Origin: Physcomitrium patens
Taxonomy: Eukaryota; Streptophyta; Bryopsida; Funariales; Funariaceae
Length of the DNA: 64,000 nt
NCBI RefSeq assembly: GCF_000002425.4
Contig: NC_037270.1
Coordinates: forward strand, 12,462,698 to 12,526,697
Reading direction: 5' to 3'
Shown in pieces: positions 11,831 through 23,335 of the stretch. The position numbers were made by a program, and so were the translations under genes. The notes below the pieces were generated by a model. That model did no database searches. It was not told where the DNA came from and saw nothing but the letters and a program-made list of their open reading frames with translations. Each line of letters begins with the position of its first letter. The stretch's first letter is position 1.

Positions 11831-13870
11831 TCTTGTGAACAAATGTGTATTGGTGTTAAACTCCGTTTCAGCAATGGCTTCTTTAAAAGTTAAGCCATGT
11901 TAGTGATTAATTGTTACACTATTGCTTCTTTCGCTCCTGCGGCAAAGATTTTCGCACCACGAAGACTACAGGCATCATGATGTGTGTAAATCTGGAATGT
12001 GGAATGGCAACCATTTTTTGTGCACTGAAAAATAGCTAAACTTTGGCAAGCAATTGGAGAGCTGATGTTAGTGGTATCATGGCACTGCTTCGTTTATTCC
12101 TGACGCTTTTCGGTTTTCTTCTGTGGGCTGGTGCAGATACTTTTGTAAATGGTCAGACGTAATCAGTAATTTGTCAAAAAATGGTTGCCACTCCATTCTA
12201 TATCTCTAAATGGCAAAGTAAACTTCTCGACCTCACGGGAATGAAAGCCTTCATTTTTACTCGCTTGAAGGTCGCACGTGTGTTGACAATATCACTTTTG
12301 AAAGCACAACCTTGCAACATTCTACTAGTAAATGGAGCATAAAACACTATAATTTCAACATGGCTTAGAATATTCGGCAAAATGGATAAAAATGAAAATA
12401 GCGCATGACCTTGCCACAAGTCCTTGAATTTCAAGCTCCTATGCCCATTAGACTACACTGTTCCATTCGAACACTATTCACCAGATTCATCAGAGTTGCT
12501 TGCATTTGCTGTTGAATTTGCAAATAAAATCACAAATTCGAGTGTCCACAAGATTTACCTCTTCAGAAGAAATGATCACCAAACACTTGTACCCTGATTG
12601 ATTCAGTTGAAAGGAACGAAAATTGCTTTTATAGTTCTAAAAATTATCACATTAAATTACATCATTCAATACTTAATATCATAAATTTCCAAGGTTTGCC
12701 ATGCCATAATATAACTTGCCATAACCTTGTCATAACCTTGCCATAACCTTGCACATCAGAAGTGAATGTTCCTTGCCTCTCTTGCTCAGGGAGTTGCTGC
12801 TCTTGTCAATCCTGTAGTGAGGGATTTTGTTGCAGGTAGTACAAGTGAACGTGAATATGAGGTGAAAGAATTGTGAAGAAGAGAGTTTTGGTCATCAAAA
12901 TTAAGACATCTGAGAAGCAGAGCTAGTAAGTGCCTCATTCATCCACTAGATGCCTGCTTTGCCCTGCAGATTGATATTACATAAGAGCGACACTACTAAG
13001 TCACAGAGTTAAGGAATGGGAATGCTGATGGTGACCACACTGAATCCACTTTCTCTGCCAAAAAAAGCTTTAGCACTATCTTCACTTCAATGGACGACTT
13101 AGTATCCATTCATGAGGCTTACTAACAGGGTTGATTGGTGTTCATACACTGGAAGGACCCTAGGCACCTTGATTCAAGTTTTCAGTCCAATGTCATGGTA
13201 CTTAATATTTTAAATTTATGGCATGGCAAACCTTGGAAATTTATGATATTAAGTATGGAAAACCATGGAAATTTATGGTTAACATAGTTATGCCATGTTA
13301 AGTTATCAGAATATGGTTTGCCATGCCATAACATGCCATAACCTTGGATGTTAACTTGACATGGCATGCCAAACCTTGGAGTATTCAAGGTCTAGACTTT
13401 TAGAGTCATCCCATTCAACGACAATCGCCATCATGCAGATGATGATAATTTCAAAAAGAAATACATCTACTCTAGCATTATCAATAAATTGAAGCTGTGG
13501 CACAAAGACAACTTGTATTAACAAATACAACACCACATTTGAGTGCTAGTCTTCGAATATGGTAGTACAAAGAAAGACGATCGTTATAATCACTTTCAAA
13601 ATCCTGTGTACAGATGATTCACCTAATCTGCAGCTCTTGCACTGACCTGTTCTATTTGTATAAATACAAAATGTAGTTGATAGTTCCTACAAGGAAAACA
13701 ATGTCAGAGGCCTTGAATTTGAGAGATTCAAATTTAGGACTTTGCTAATTACAAACCTATCAACTCTGTTCATAATGTGGCTATTGCGCCGAGCAGGAGA
13801 ATTTTGCTGAGAGGGCATATCCAATTTCAAAGCATAACCAAATAATCCCTGTGTGCCTAGTTTACGCTCT
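11831..13870. other. intergenic region holding an inverted-repeat element
   Basis: This stretch contains the 3' UTR of CSN5, then AT-rich sequence with no recognisable gene, then the 3' UTR of the convergent transporter gene. The middle holds the inverted repeat listed separately and several scattered copies of CCTTGCCATAACC-like words (about 12710-12750 and 13310-13380). Confidence 0.5.
12669..13256. repeat. 588-bp element bounded by perfect 41-bp inverted repeats
   Basis: The 41 bases at 12669-12709 are the exact reverse complement of 13216-13256. Next to each arm are short repeats built on GCCATGCCATAA and CCATAACCTTG. The enclosed approximately 500 bp have no coding frame of note. The layout suits a small non-autonomous foldback or MITE-like element, but no target-site duplication could be assigned, because related words extend outside the right arm (to about 13380). 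Confidence 0.6.
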
Positions 13871-15740
13871 TCAATGAAGGAAGTAGCCGTTGAGACCTGC
13901 AGGTTTTCCTGGTTCGAAAAGGTTGAACAGGTTCGTGGTAACGGCAACAACGCTGGAGAGGATTGCGAGGATCACCATCACCACGGCCTGCTTCTTGTCG
14001 CTCTTGGTTGCCAACAACGGCTTGTCCCTACACGATAATAAATCCACAAATATCAGAATAAGTAGATCAATTTCTTTAAATACCAAAAGAAATAGTTATC
14101 AACTATCCGTAATTTCAAGGCCAAAGGAAGTTTGGCATCACAACGATGAACTTTGCAGCATGGAGGTGGACTTACTTGAGCAAGACGATAGCAGGGAAGA
14201 TGAATCCCAAGCAAACAGTAGCGGTTGCACCAGTGAACTGAAAAGCAATCCATATGTTGGGTACCACAGCTGAACCGAAGAAGATGCAGCAGATGAGGAA
14301 GCCCGTGACGAGAGAGAATCGAATTGTATCGTGAGCAAGAGGGGTGGCCCTGGGGAACAGGATGGCGTCGAGGTTGAGGCGAAGGGAGAAGTTAAGGAGG
14401 GGGAATACCAGCATGATATGCACGGCGTAACTGATCCGGACGATGATGCATATGAGATGGGAATACGGTACACCGAGGTCGGTGTCAAAGTTGGACAAGA
14501 TATCATGACTCGTTGCCTCTCCGAAGAGAAGATATCCAAAAGTGGCAGTGCACAGGTAGATAGTGCCACACAGAAACATCGACCATTGCACTACATTCTT
14601 CATCGTTTCGTGGGAGGAGTCGGCAGTTCCGGCAAGCTCATTTGCAATTGGATGTACTGTAGTAAGTCACCCAAAAAGTCCAAAATTAATGAGATGCATG
14701 TAGTGGCTATCATATAAGACCCTCAAACCCTAAACCTGCACACATTCCAAAAGATTGAATAGGGACAGAAAATGATGTGCAAGAGGAAGGGGATTGCGAA
14801 GACAGTACCGTTGTGATGACAAATGTAGGCAGTCATTATGACAGGAATGACGGTGAAGGCCTTCCAGAATGACTGTTGGTCATAAACATCTGGAGTGAGC
14901 CTTGGCCACACAATTTCGCCAGCGACGAGTTTCCACATCGTAACACCGGCAATGACGACTACGAACACAACTGCCAGTGCGACTGACAAAGCTGATGTCC
15001 ACTTCAAAGAATCTGAAATCAATCACCACAAGAACCAGCCACTCAATTACGGCGCGGAGAAACATGACCAAGACTCACCTGAAAAAGCCTAGATTCGAGT
15101 CAAAGAATGAGTGCAAACTTGTAGAGGAGAAACGAATTTTAACAATTAGATTGGTTTAATACTTACCAACATGTCGGAGCGAGACGAGCGGGAGAAGAAT
15201 GACAACCATTACAGTGAAAAGAACAAAGGTGCGCTCATTCCACCATGTTGCGCCTCCCGCCCACTCTTCAAGCACACCTGTGTAGTGCTCCCCTCCTCCT
15301 GTGCTTCCCGACAACACGTCGCCGATTATGATTAGGTACACGATGAGGATGCCGAAGTTGTTGATTATGATACAGAGCTGCACCACGACACGGCCTAATG
15401 TGCCAAATGCATCTCCCATCAATCCACCATAGGACCTCGCTCCCGACGGCCGAGAGTATCGCAGCATAATTTGAATGGAATTCTCGCTGAGAAACCCCAT
15501 AATTATGATGCTGAGAATGCCCAGCGGTAGACCTAGCACCTTCATGGTGGCCGGCAGTGCCATGATCCCAGCGCCCACAATGGTCGTTGAGAGGTTGAAA
15601 ACCGCGCTAGGCACAGAGGCTTCGTGATAATCTTCGTACACATCCTCCTCAATCATGTCCTGTCTCTTGCTCGGCAGCAGCGGCGTCCTATCTGTAGTCA
15701 TCTTAGATTGCTGATCTTGCTTCTTCAGCGAGTCGGCCAT
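13871..15740 (-). CDS. vacuolar-type amino-acid transporter, AVT6/SLC38 group
   Basis: Four coding exons on the minus strand: 15167-15740, 14809-15012, 14176-14656 and 13871-14027. All introns are GT-AG and the joined frame gives 471 residues. The N-terminal cytosolic region carries an acidic dileucine motif (DRTPLL, D17 to L22) of the kind used for tonoplast sorting. The first membrane helix contains the family signature FNLSTTIVGAGIMALP. About eleven hydrophobic segments follow, as in the amino acid/auxin permease (Aa_trans) superfamily. The exon 2/3 junction recreates the ICHHNVHPIANEL region typical of this clade. Members export neutral or acidic amino acids from the vacuole in a proton-coupled manner; substrate cannot be read from sequence. 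The first ATG (15740) is the natural start. The gene converges with CSN5 across about 2 kb. No defect seen. Confidence 0.92.
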
Positions 15741-18060
15741 CGTTACAAATCCAATAAAATCGAGGTTTCGTTGTAATTAGGCCGAGAAAAGATAAGATAA
15801 GCGCTGAGAGTTCAACAAAATTACACAGTACACTATCCGACTTTGATTCGTTCCATACAGAAAACAAATGTTGTGCTAAAAACGAAAACGATCCGAGTCT
15901 CAGAAGCCCTTGAGAAATGCCAATCGGTTCTATCAGTTCCTCGACTACGCTACTTGGGTCAGGATTCAGCTACGAAATCCTCCAGAATCCGCCCCCGGAA
16001 CTCTTTAACGCCGTACTACTCGGTGCAGAAAACGAAAGATGTGTAGTGTGCGCTTCGAAGCAATTGATTCCGCGATGACAGCAAATGTGGTGAGACAGCG
16101 CCAGGAATGCCAGGCAAGGCGAAAGTTTTGGAAGGAGGTAAGCTCTCCGTTCTGCGAAATGTCAACCACAAGCTATCTCTCACGCTCTCCCGAAGACGTA
16201 CCATACACGGCCACACATCTTACACACTTCCTACAGAGACACACCACGGAAAACCCAGCAGACAAGCCCAACACGGTCAAATCACAAATAACAAGCTTCT
16301 TCCTACAACTTAGTCAATCATTTGACGTCACGCTGTAGAACTTGTCGTGGATTGCAATTTATGCCCGATTTCGCCCCCAAGAGCCTCAAAGACTTTCCCC
16401 AACACCGAACAGCCACAAATGTCTCTGAATGCGGCGATTCAACGTCCTAAATAAAGCTCTTCTCCACAGCCAGACTCTAATCTTTCCTTATGCATCAGGT
16501 GTATAACGATGCATGTGTAAGAGTATATAGTTGCACTCATGGACCGACCAGCAGACACACCGAAAACATGCGTCCAACGAATCCACGTGAAAACAGTGCC
16601 ACCATACGCAATGTCCTCAAAAAAGACCAAGTAAAAGGAGGTTACCTAGATTGCAGCAACTCACGCAACTTGCGTACGAGCAATTTGCAGTATTGCATTT
16701 TTCTTTTACCTGAATCTTTTAACTTTAAGGAAAGGAGGCAGGAAACCCATATGCCTGACAAGCCGAAACTTGAATATAATAAGATGAACATGGAAGTGAA
16801 CCAACTTGTGTTTATAAAATTGGCGGCCATGCAAGTGACTCCCACCGTATGTAGAGCTCCGAAGCTTCTTTAGAGGATTCACTGTAGAATCTGTTGTCGA
16901 AGCCAAAATTTGGGGTCCGATTCCGATAAAGTTGGAATCGATTAACCACAGAAGGAGGCGAGGCCCACTCGCTGGAACCCATCTACAGATTCCGAGGAAT
17001 TCTAGTGGCTAAAATTCATCCTGATACCCGACGCCGGAGCGTATTACTTTCAACACCACAATGTCCGTTATCCGAATCCGACGATCCTCCTGAGCCAGAA
17101 ACCCTCACTGGCAACCACACCATCGATGAGCAAATGGTCCAATTCTCATACCAATTACCGAAAGCACAATTCCCCGAGGGTATTGAGAGTTGCTGCAATC
17201 CCGAATGCGACATTGGATTCGAAGTAGGGTTAAGACAGTTGCGGTTCTCTTCACACGAATATCGAAGGATGAATCAAAATCACTGTTCAGTTTCACTCGC
17301 ACTTTACGCAGACTGAGAAAATTTCGTCGACCCCACCGCAGAGGCCAACCAGCGATCGCGAACGTCGGGTTCCACAGATGCTCCTCGCCCACCACCTGCC
17401 AATTCGTAATTGCTTGCGTGGTTGGAAAGCTCCATCAATCCCGCCATTCGCAACTTCTTTTTTCCTTTACCTCCCTCTTTCCAGAATCCTAACTTCCTTG
17501 GAATGATTCCATCCCGTCGAATGGTGTCGCAGCACAGCTGCAACAATGGAGCCAGTCATCGGCAAGCTCTGTGGGTCGTGAGTTAAGTCCGGTAATTGAA
17601 ACAATCAAATGGTTTGAATTGGGAACACGTGTCTTGAAGGTCACGCCAACACATATCCTAACCTCCATATTTCATCCTACCTTCATTCATTCGCTTGGGA
17701 GCCTAATTCCGCGCCTACTTCTCAGCTTACCCAGTTTTACTGGCTCAGCCTATTTTTGTACACGTGGCAGTATGCTTTCGGTTGAGTGACTCGAATTGAG
17801 CTTATCCGGTATGGAATTATGTTAAATTCCCAGAGTTTGGCAGGTTACATTATAAAGGGAAAAGCTTAGCCAGTCACAATAGTTGTCCTCACCAATGAGC
17901 GGTGGCCTTGTGGGCCCGTCTTGTCAGTGCTTGAGAGGCCTGTGCCCCACTTTAGATGGTCAAGGACGAAAATCTACAATGACACTCTAATGAAGACAAA
18001 ACTGATACTTGGATGAGCATTGCTCTACGAAGGACAAATACGTAGCCAAATGTCAACAGT
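15741..18060. other. intergenic region upstream of the transporter gene
   Basis: Moderate-GC sequence, probably holding the promoter and leader of the minus-strand transporter. Several overlapping open frames of 60-130 codons occur on both strands (for example around 16490-16870 and 17005-17550). None starts at a convincing ATG, shows a domain, or is preferred over its overlapping rivals, so no gene is called. Composition shifts sharply to AT-rich transposon sequence at about 18.0 kb. Confidence 0.4.
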
Positions 18061-18930
18061 GCAATACTTGTTGAGGATATCCTAGATGTCTCATATGTTC
18101 ATTTATTAATATCATATATGCACTAATGTATAAGATATTTCAACATGTTTTGGTGCCACCTTGAGTTAAAAATCTCTTCTACTTTAAGTTCTTGATTATT
18201 ATTTATTTCTATAGAGAGAGGTAACATCTATCTTCTTCTCAACATATCCACTATCTTGTATGATTTAAGAAGAGACATACAGAGACAAATTTTACCATTG
18301 ACAAAAAAATTATCCATTCATCTTGATAGTAGTTGATGACACATCTTAAATATTGTTCTAATATTTGATTTATCTATTTTATTTGTCCATCATTTTAACA
18401 ATGCAAGACCAAAAATTATTTGATGTCCACTTTTAATACCTTAAAAAGAATTCTCCAAAACCTTAGTACAAATTGTATCATTTTGTCTAATATAATATTC
18501 CTTAGCAATCCATAATAGTAATAAATATTATTAAGAAAAAATATAGTTGTTTCTTAACTTGTGATAGTTTTTATATATATGGTATAAAATGTGCCATTTT
18601 AGTAAAATAATCTATTATCACAAATATGAAATCATAATAATTTAAGATTAAAAGATTTGTAATAAAATTTGTAGAAGTTAGTAACTACGATTATTTTAAT
18701 ATAAGTAGTAGTTAGAGAAGTCTGTAAGGTTAATGATAAGGATGTTTTATTTTTAAACAAATATTATATGATTATATAAAGTCTTTAATAACCTTCTACA
18801 TTTGAGGCCAAAAAAAATCTTTTAAATTTAAATTTAAGATCTAGTTGTATTAAGATTATAGTTGTTTTGGTATAAGTAGTGATTGTAGAAGTCTATAAAT
18901 ATTTGAACTAGAAGAAGATGCATAAACTTT
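18060..18930 (-). mobile_element. eroded Ty3 fragment: chromodomain and integrase end
   Basis: By its similarity to 20070-21110 and 48420-49560, this minus-strand stretch is the 3' part of a Ty3 pol gene. The chromodomain end lies at about 18085-18200, followed by the C-terminal and core parts of integrase. It is riddled with stops and indels. The right edge abuts an LTR of family B. Edges are approximate. Confidence 0.65.
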
Positions 18931-19445
18931 AAAAATTTGTGTTAAAAGAAAACTGATAAAATAACAATAAAGTAGTATATATATTAAAAAAAAACTAGAA
19001 TGGCTATTGCCAAAAGATAAAGAAAGTAGAGACTCTTGAATCTAGACTAGAACCAAAAAAGGAGTTGACAAGAGTGAAGAAGGCTTCACTCTTGCCTCTA
19101 TATATACTATCTAATTAGGAGCTACTTGGTGATGTTCTATAAATTTTTTAATATGTGTTGACTTTGCATGACACATACCTTAACTTACAAGGTGAGTTTT
19201 CTATATGTAGGCCACATAATTGGCTTGTTCTTCAAGCTATCAATATGTGTGACTCATGGCCAACTTTTTGACCACGTTTTTAATCTAAAAAATCAATTGT
19301 AGATACCTATAAAGTCAAAGTAGCATCTATGAAGCTTCTATGAAGCTACTATGGAAGATATTATGGAATTAACCTACTTTTACCTACTTTCATCTAAATC
19401 ATATAGGTAATTATTGGTTTACATGTATATATCCATAACATTATA
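18930..19445 (-). repeat. LTR, family B, copy 1
   Basis: Recognised by alignment with 21115-21650. Shared landmarks, in order on the + strand: AAGGAGTTGACAAGAGTGAA, GAAGGCTTCACTCTTGCC, the TATA box complement CTATATATACTATCTAA, a GTTGACTTTG word, GCCACATAATTGGCTTG and ATGAAGCTTCTATGAAGC. As the attached element lies on the minus strand, this is its 3' LTR. Edges are approximate. Confidence 0.7.
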
Positions 19446-21114
19446 TTATCTTTTAGGAATGAGTTCTATGAGGAGCGGTCTTTAAATATTGAAGAAATCC
19501 AAGATGCAGCAAATTAAATTTGCTACATACTTCGATCTTTGTTATGTTTGAAGATAGTTGATACACCCTCTTAGCCATTGATAGTGTTCCATACCACGGC
19601 GAAAAGACCACCCTACTATTTAGATATTGTTGAGGCCTTCATAACTTCTTTCAAATAAAACATTTGAAATATAATCAGGACTTGTTCCTATCTCTAATAA
19701 AATCACCAAACATCAAGAATCTCTTCCAAAGTCATGATATCAAACAAATTGTATCTTGCCATCTATTCGAAGAAGGATATGTCATTCTTAAAGATCTTCA
19801 TCTCAATTTTGTCATCTTGTAGGTTGTGACAATCGCAATGTTTTGTTTGATAAGTCTATAAATGAAAGCTCTTGAGTTCAATGTGCTAGTTGTTGGTTCT
19901 CCATCTCCTTAGCATCATAAATATTCAAAAGCTACAAAGAAAGATAAAAAGTAGAATGTAATTTTCTTTGGACCTTGTTTCTTTTATAGCAAAGACTTAT
20001 TATTCTTCATCTTGATTTGGATAGATGTTGACAATGAAAAGCATCTACCACCATTATTGCATTTGTATGATTCTTTATTCGCTCCCATGTACATTCACTA
20101 ATATCATATCTATGCCAATAGATAAGATATTCTAATTTATTTTAGTGCTGCCTTGAGTCTAGAACTTCTTCTATTTTCAATTCTTGATTATTATCTACTT
20201 CTATAGAAAGAAGTAGAACTTGTCTTCTTCTTAATATATTCATAGTCTTGTATGGTTGAAGAAGAGATATGTAGAAGACAAGATGGATCTTCATTGCCTT
20301 TGGTAGATATAATCAATAAGCAACTAGATTGAATTATCTAAAAATAGAAAAAATTCTAATCTTACGATAGTCTAACTTATCACAAGGACAAGTAGTCTTG
20401 ATATTACAATGAAGCAATCATACCTTGTCATCTACATTCGATTGTGGTTGTTCTTTTTGATAGGCATCTACGTTGATCTTTTGTCATTCTTAAGCTTTTT
20501 TTAATTGTACCTTCATTGTTGCATGTAGCTCTAACAAACAATTTGCAAAACCTTCTGCTATAAGATTATCAACTTTTAAAAAGTCAAAAATATCAAGTCA
20601 TAGATGATAACTATAATTGGCAAAAAAAGGTGTTTATTACATAGAAGAATGTATTATACCATTATAAGCAAGGATTATCCAATCATCTTATTGATAATTG
20701 ATGGTACATCTTAAATATTACTACAAAACTTGGTTTATGCACTCTATCTATCCATCAGTTTGATGATGAAAGGTCGAAGAAAGTTTTATGTCCACCTTTA
20801 AAATCTTAAAAAGGTTTATCTAAAATCTTGATATAAATTGAGTCCTCCTATCTGATATAATATCTTTTGGCAATCCATGATATGGATAGATATTATCAAA
20901 GAAAAGTTTGGTAGTTTCTTCACGTGTAATAGATTTTGTGCATGGTATAAAATGTGCCATTTTGGTAAAACAATCTACTATCACAAATATAGAATCTCAT
21001 GATCATGAGATTGGAAGACCTATCATAAAATCCATAGAAATAGAAGACCATGGTTGTTTTGGAATATGTAATAGTTGAAGAAGTCCATAAGGTTATCAAG
21101 GATATGAACTCCAA
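19446..21114 (-). mobile_element. eroded Ty3 fragment: extra ORF, chromodomain, integrase
   Basis: Reading rightwards on the + strand (that is, backwards through the element): remnant of the extra ORF (about 19450-19930), chromodomain (about 20080-20230) and integrase (about 20230-21110). It is collinear with 21650-22400 and 47810-49560. No open frame survives. The right end runs into the next family B LTR without RNase H, RT or gag, so the element is truncated. Confidence 0.65.
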
Positions 21115-21650
21115 AGAAAGATAATCTCAATACACTCTTATGTCACTTGAAAATACTTAGAAATCACTCAAAGGTGATAATATATTGAACTAGAATGGTT
21201 ATTACCAAAGACTAGAAAACATTACGACTCTTGAAACTAGACTAAAAATAAGAAAGGAGTTGACAAGAGTGAAGAAGGCTTCACTCTTGTCTCTATATAT
21301 ACTATCTAACTAGGGGCTACATAGCAACGTTCTATAAGACCTCCAATATGTGTTGACTTTGTAGGACACTTGCCTTGATTTACAAGGCAAGTTTTTCTAC
21401 GTGTGGGCCACATAATTAGCTTGGTCTTCAAGCTAACAACATGTGTGGCACATGGCCAACTTGTTGACTACGTTTCTAATCCAAAAAGTCAATTAAAGAT
21501 ACCTATGAAGTCAAAGCAGCATCTATGAAGCTTCTAAGAAGCTTTTTTATGAAATACTATAGAATTAACTTAGTTTTATCTACTTTTATTTACTTCTACT
21601 TATCTATATATGTAATTACTAGCTTACATGAGTATGTCCGTGATATTATC
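21115..21650 (-). repeat. LTR, family B, copy 2 (3' LTR)
   Basis: Shows the landmarks CTATATATACTATCTAACTA (TATA box on the minus strand), GGGCCACATAATTAGC and ATGAAGCTTCTAAGAAGC. Ends directly before a polypurine tract. Outer edge is approximate. Confidence 0.75.
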
Positions 21651-21686
21651 CCCCCTTTTAGGGACGAGTTCCACAAGGAGCGGTCA

Positions 21687-22109
21687 TCATATGTTAAAAA
21701 AATCTATGATGGGATGAATTGTATTTGCCACATACTCTAATCTTTGTTCTCTTTGAAGATGATTGATAGGGCCTCTCAACCATCGGTAGTGTCCCATACC
21801 AGGGCAGAAAGACCACTTAGTTATTTGGTCATTGTTGAGGCCTTCATAACTTCCTTCGAATAAAATATTTGGAACACCATCAAGAGTTGTTCCTACCTCT
21901 AGTAAAATCACCAAACATCGGGAGTCTCTTCTAAGGTCGTGATACCTAACGCGTTGTATCTTGCCATCTATTTGAGGAAGAACATGTCGTTCTTGAAGAT
22001 CTTTATCTCTATTACATCGTCTTGAAGGTTGTGATAATCTTAATGTCTCGTCCGACAAGTCAACAAATGAAGGCTCTTGAGTCGAATCCGCTAGTTGTTG
22101 GTTCTCCAT
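21687..22109 (-). CDS. extra ORF downstream of pol, 140 residues (old element copy)
   Basis: An ATG-started frame of 140 codons lying between the chromodomain end of pol and the polypurine tract, in the same sense as pol. It resembles the product at 32924-33181 of the young element: both have an arginine-rich stretch, then HVP, a hydrophobic RxLVIxxE segment, an FxG step, and a WSxxxGMGHY block. The part beyond GMGHY here (WLRGPINHLQREQRLEYVAN) has a counterpart behind a stop codon in the young element. No known domain, membrane segment or catalytic motif was recognised. The open frame in an otherwise decayed element is noteworthy, though its length could still be chance survival. Function unknown. 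Confidence 0.6.
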   Translation of the reverse strand: MENQQLADSTQEPSFVDLSDETLRLSQPSRRCNRDKDLQERHVLPQIDGKIQRVRYHDLRRDSRCLVILLEVGTTLDGVPNILFEGSYEGLNNDQITKWSFCPGMGHYRWLRGPINHLQREQRLEYVANTIHPIIDFFNI

Positions 22110-22203
22110 CTTTTTAGCATCACAACAACAAAGAAGCTACAAACAAGGATTGAAAGTAGAATGTTATCTTTTCTAGATCTTGTTTCTTTTATAAAGAAGA
22201 TTT

Positions 22204-22402
22204 TTATCTTAGTTTTGATGGATGTTGTCGATAAAAAGCCTCCACCACCTTTGCTGCAATTACAAGATTCTTTGCTGGCTCCCATGTACGTTCACTAATA
22301 TCATATCCGTGCCAATGGATAAGATATTTTAATTTATTTTGGCGCCGCCGTGAATCTAAGACTTCTTCCACTTCAAACTCTTCATTATTGTCCACTTCTA
22401 TA
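22204..22402 (-). pseudogene. chromodomain at the C-terminus of a Ty3 pol remnant
   Basis: Minus-strand frame with EEFEVEEVLDSRRRQNKLKY, then LIHWHGYDISERTWEPAKNL: the chromodomain aromatic and WxGY and TWEP features are intact. In chromoviruses this domain follows integrase and steers insertion to heterochromatin. Upstream integrase is missing because the frame breaks into unrelated filler at about 22403. Confidence 0.85.
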
Positions 22403-23330
22403 GGAACCCAAACTTATGCATAAATTTTATTAACATGAAATTACACATATTCTGAAATTTTGAGCCAAAACCTCATCAAATTGTCTAAGATATAGGTCAA
22501 ATCACAAGCACAAGTATATCGGGCTACTTACTACCCTTAGATTCCAAGTGCTGACTTCAAAATCCAATAACTCCTTCATTTCAACTTATAATCCAATAAG
22601 TAGTATATGAAAAGTATAGCCGCAAAAGTGCTTTCTCCAATCGCAGTCGCCGATCCTCAATTTCTCTCCGTAACCATGCGTTATGCTCAAAAGAGTGACA
22701 GTGGGTCCAAAACTAACACCTTAACTTTGAGCGCTTATAACTTCTTCATATAAACCCCAAATGATATAATACTTGCACCAAAACCATAGCCAAAAACCTA
22801 AATCTTCTGACCTTAGGCTTCTAAATCCAAATGGCTTCGAGAAACTAACCCTAATCCCTAATATGGCCTCGGGCAGCCTCCTCAAAGCCCATTGGTCATG
22901 ATTTTTGACCAATAGGAATGGAGATTTTCATTATTCATCTCCATTTATCTATATTGGTGCCCTAATTACTCCCTTTTCTATCAAAATTCCTTCTTCAATC
23001 CTTTTTCTTATAAGATGTACATAATTTATACTCTAAACATCAAATAAAAGAATCAAAAGAACTTTTCAAAGGGCACCAATGTCTAACAAAGGTGATTCTA
23101 AATATTTAGAAGTTATTATCAACCAAAACCAATCTTAAAAGCCACTATCAAAAAGAAATTAAAATTATACAAATTCTATAATAATCTTTTTAAACAACCT
23201 CTTCTCAAGATAATAATCAAATTATATTCTACAACCAATTAAAATCTACTAATTTGGCTCTCACCATGTTACTTAATAAATTATATATTAAGTGCATAAT
23301 TTTATTATTTTCATATAGTAGCCAAACCAC
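22403..23330. other. unassigned filler replacing integrase
   Basis: About 930 bp with no similarity to the corresponding integrase region of the other copies. It is less AT-rich in its middle (about 22600-22900). No domain, LTR-like ends or duplicated target site was recognised. It could be a fragment of another mobile element or captured genomic DNA. Confidence 0.4.
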
Positions 23331-23335
23331 AACAT

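Noticed and set aside
14138-14717. Open frames on both strands overlapping transporter exon 3
   Set aside because: The spliced minus-strand transporter explains the region with correct splice sites and membrane segments.
16039-17550. Several 60-130 codon frames on both strands upstream of the transporter
   Set aside because: Mutually overlapping, mostly without ATG starts, no recognisable domains; probably promoter/leader sequence.
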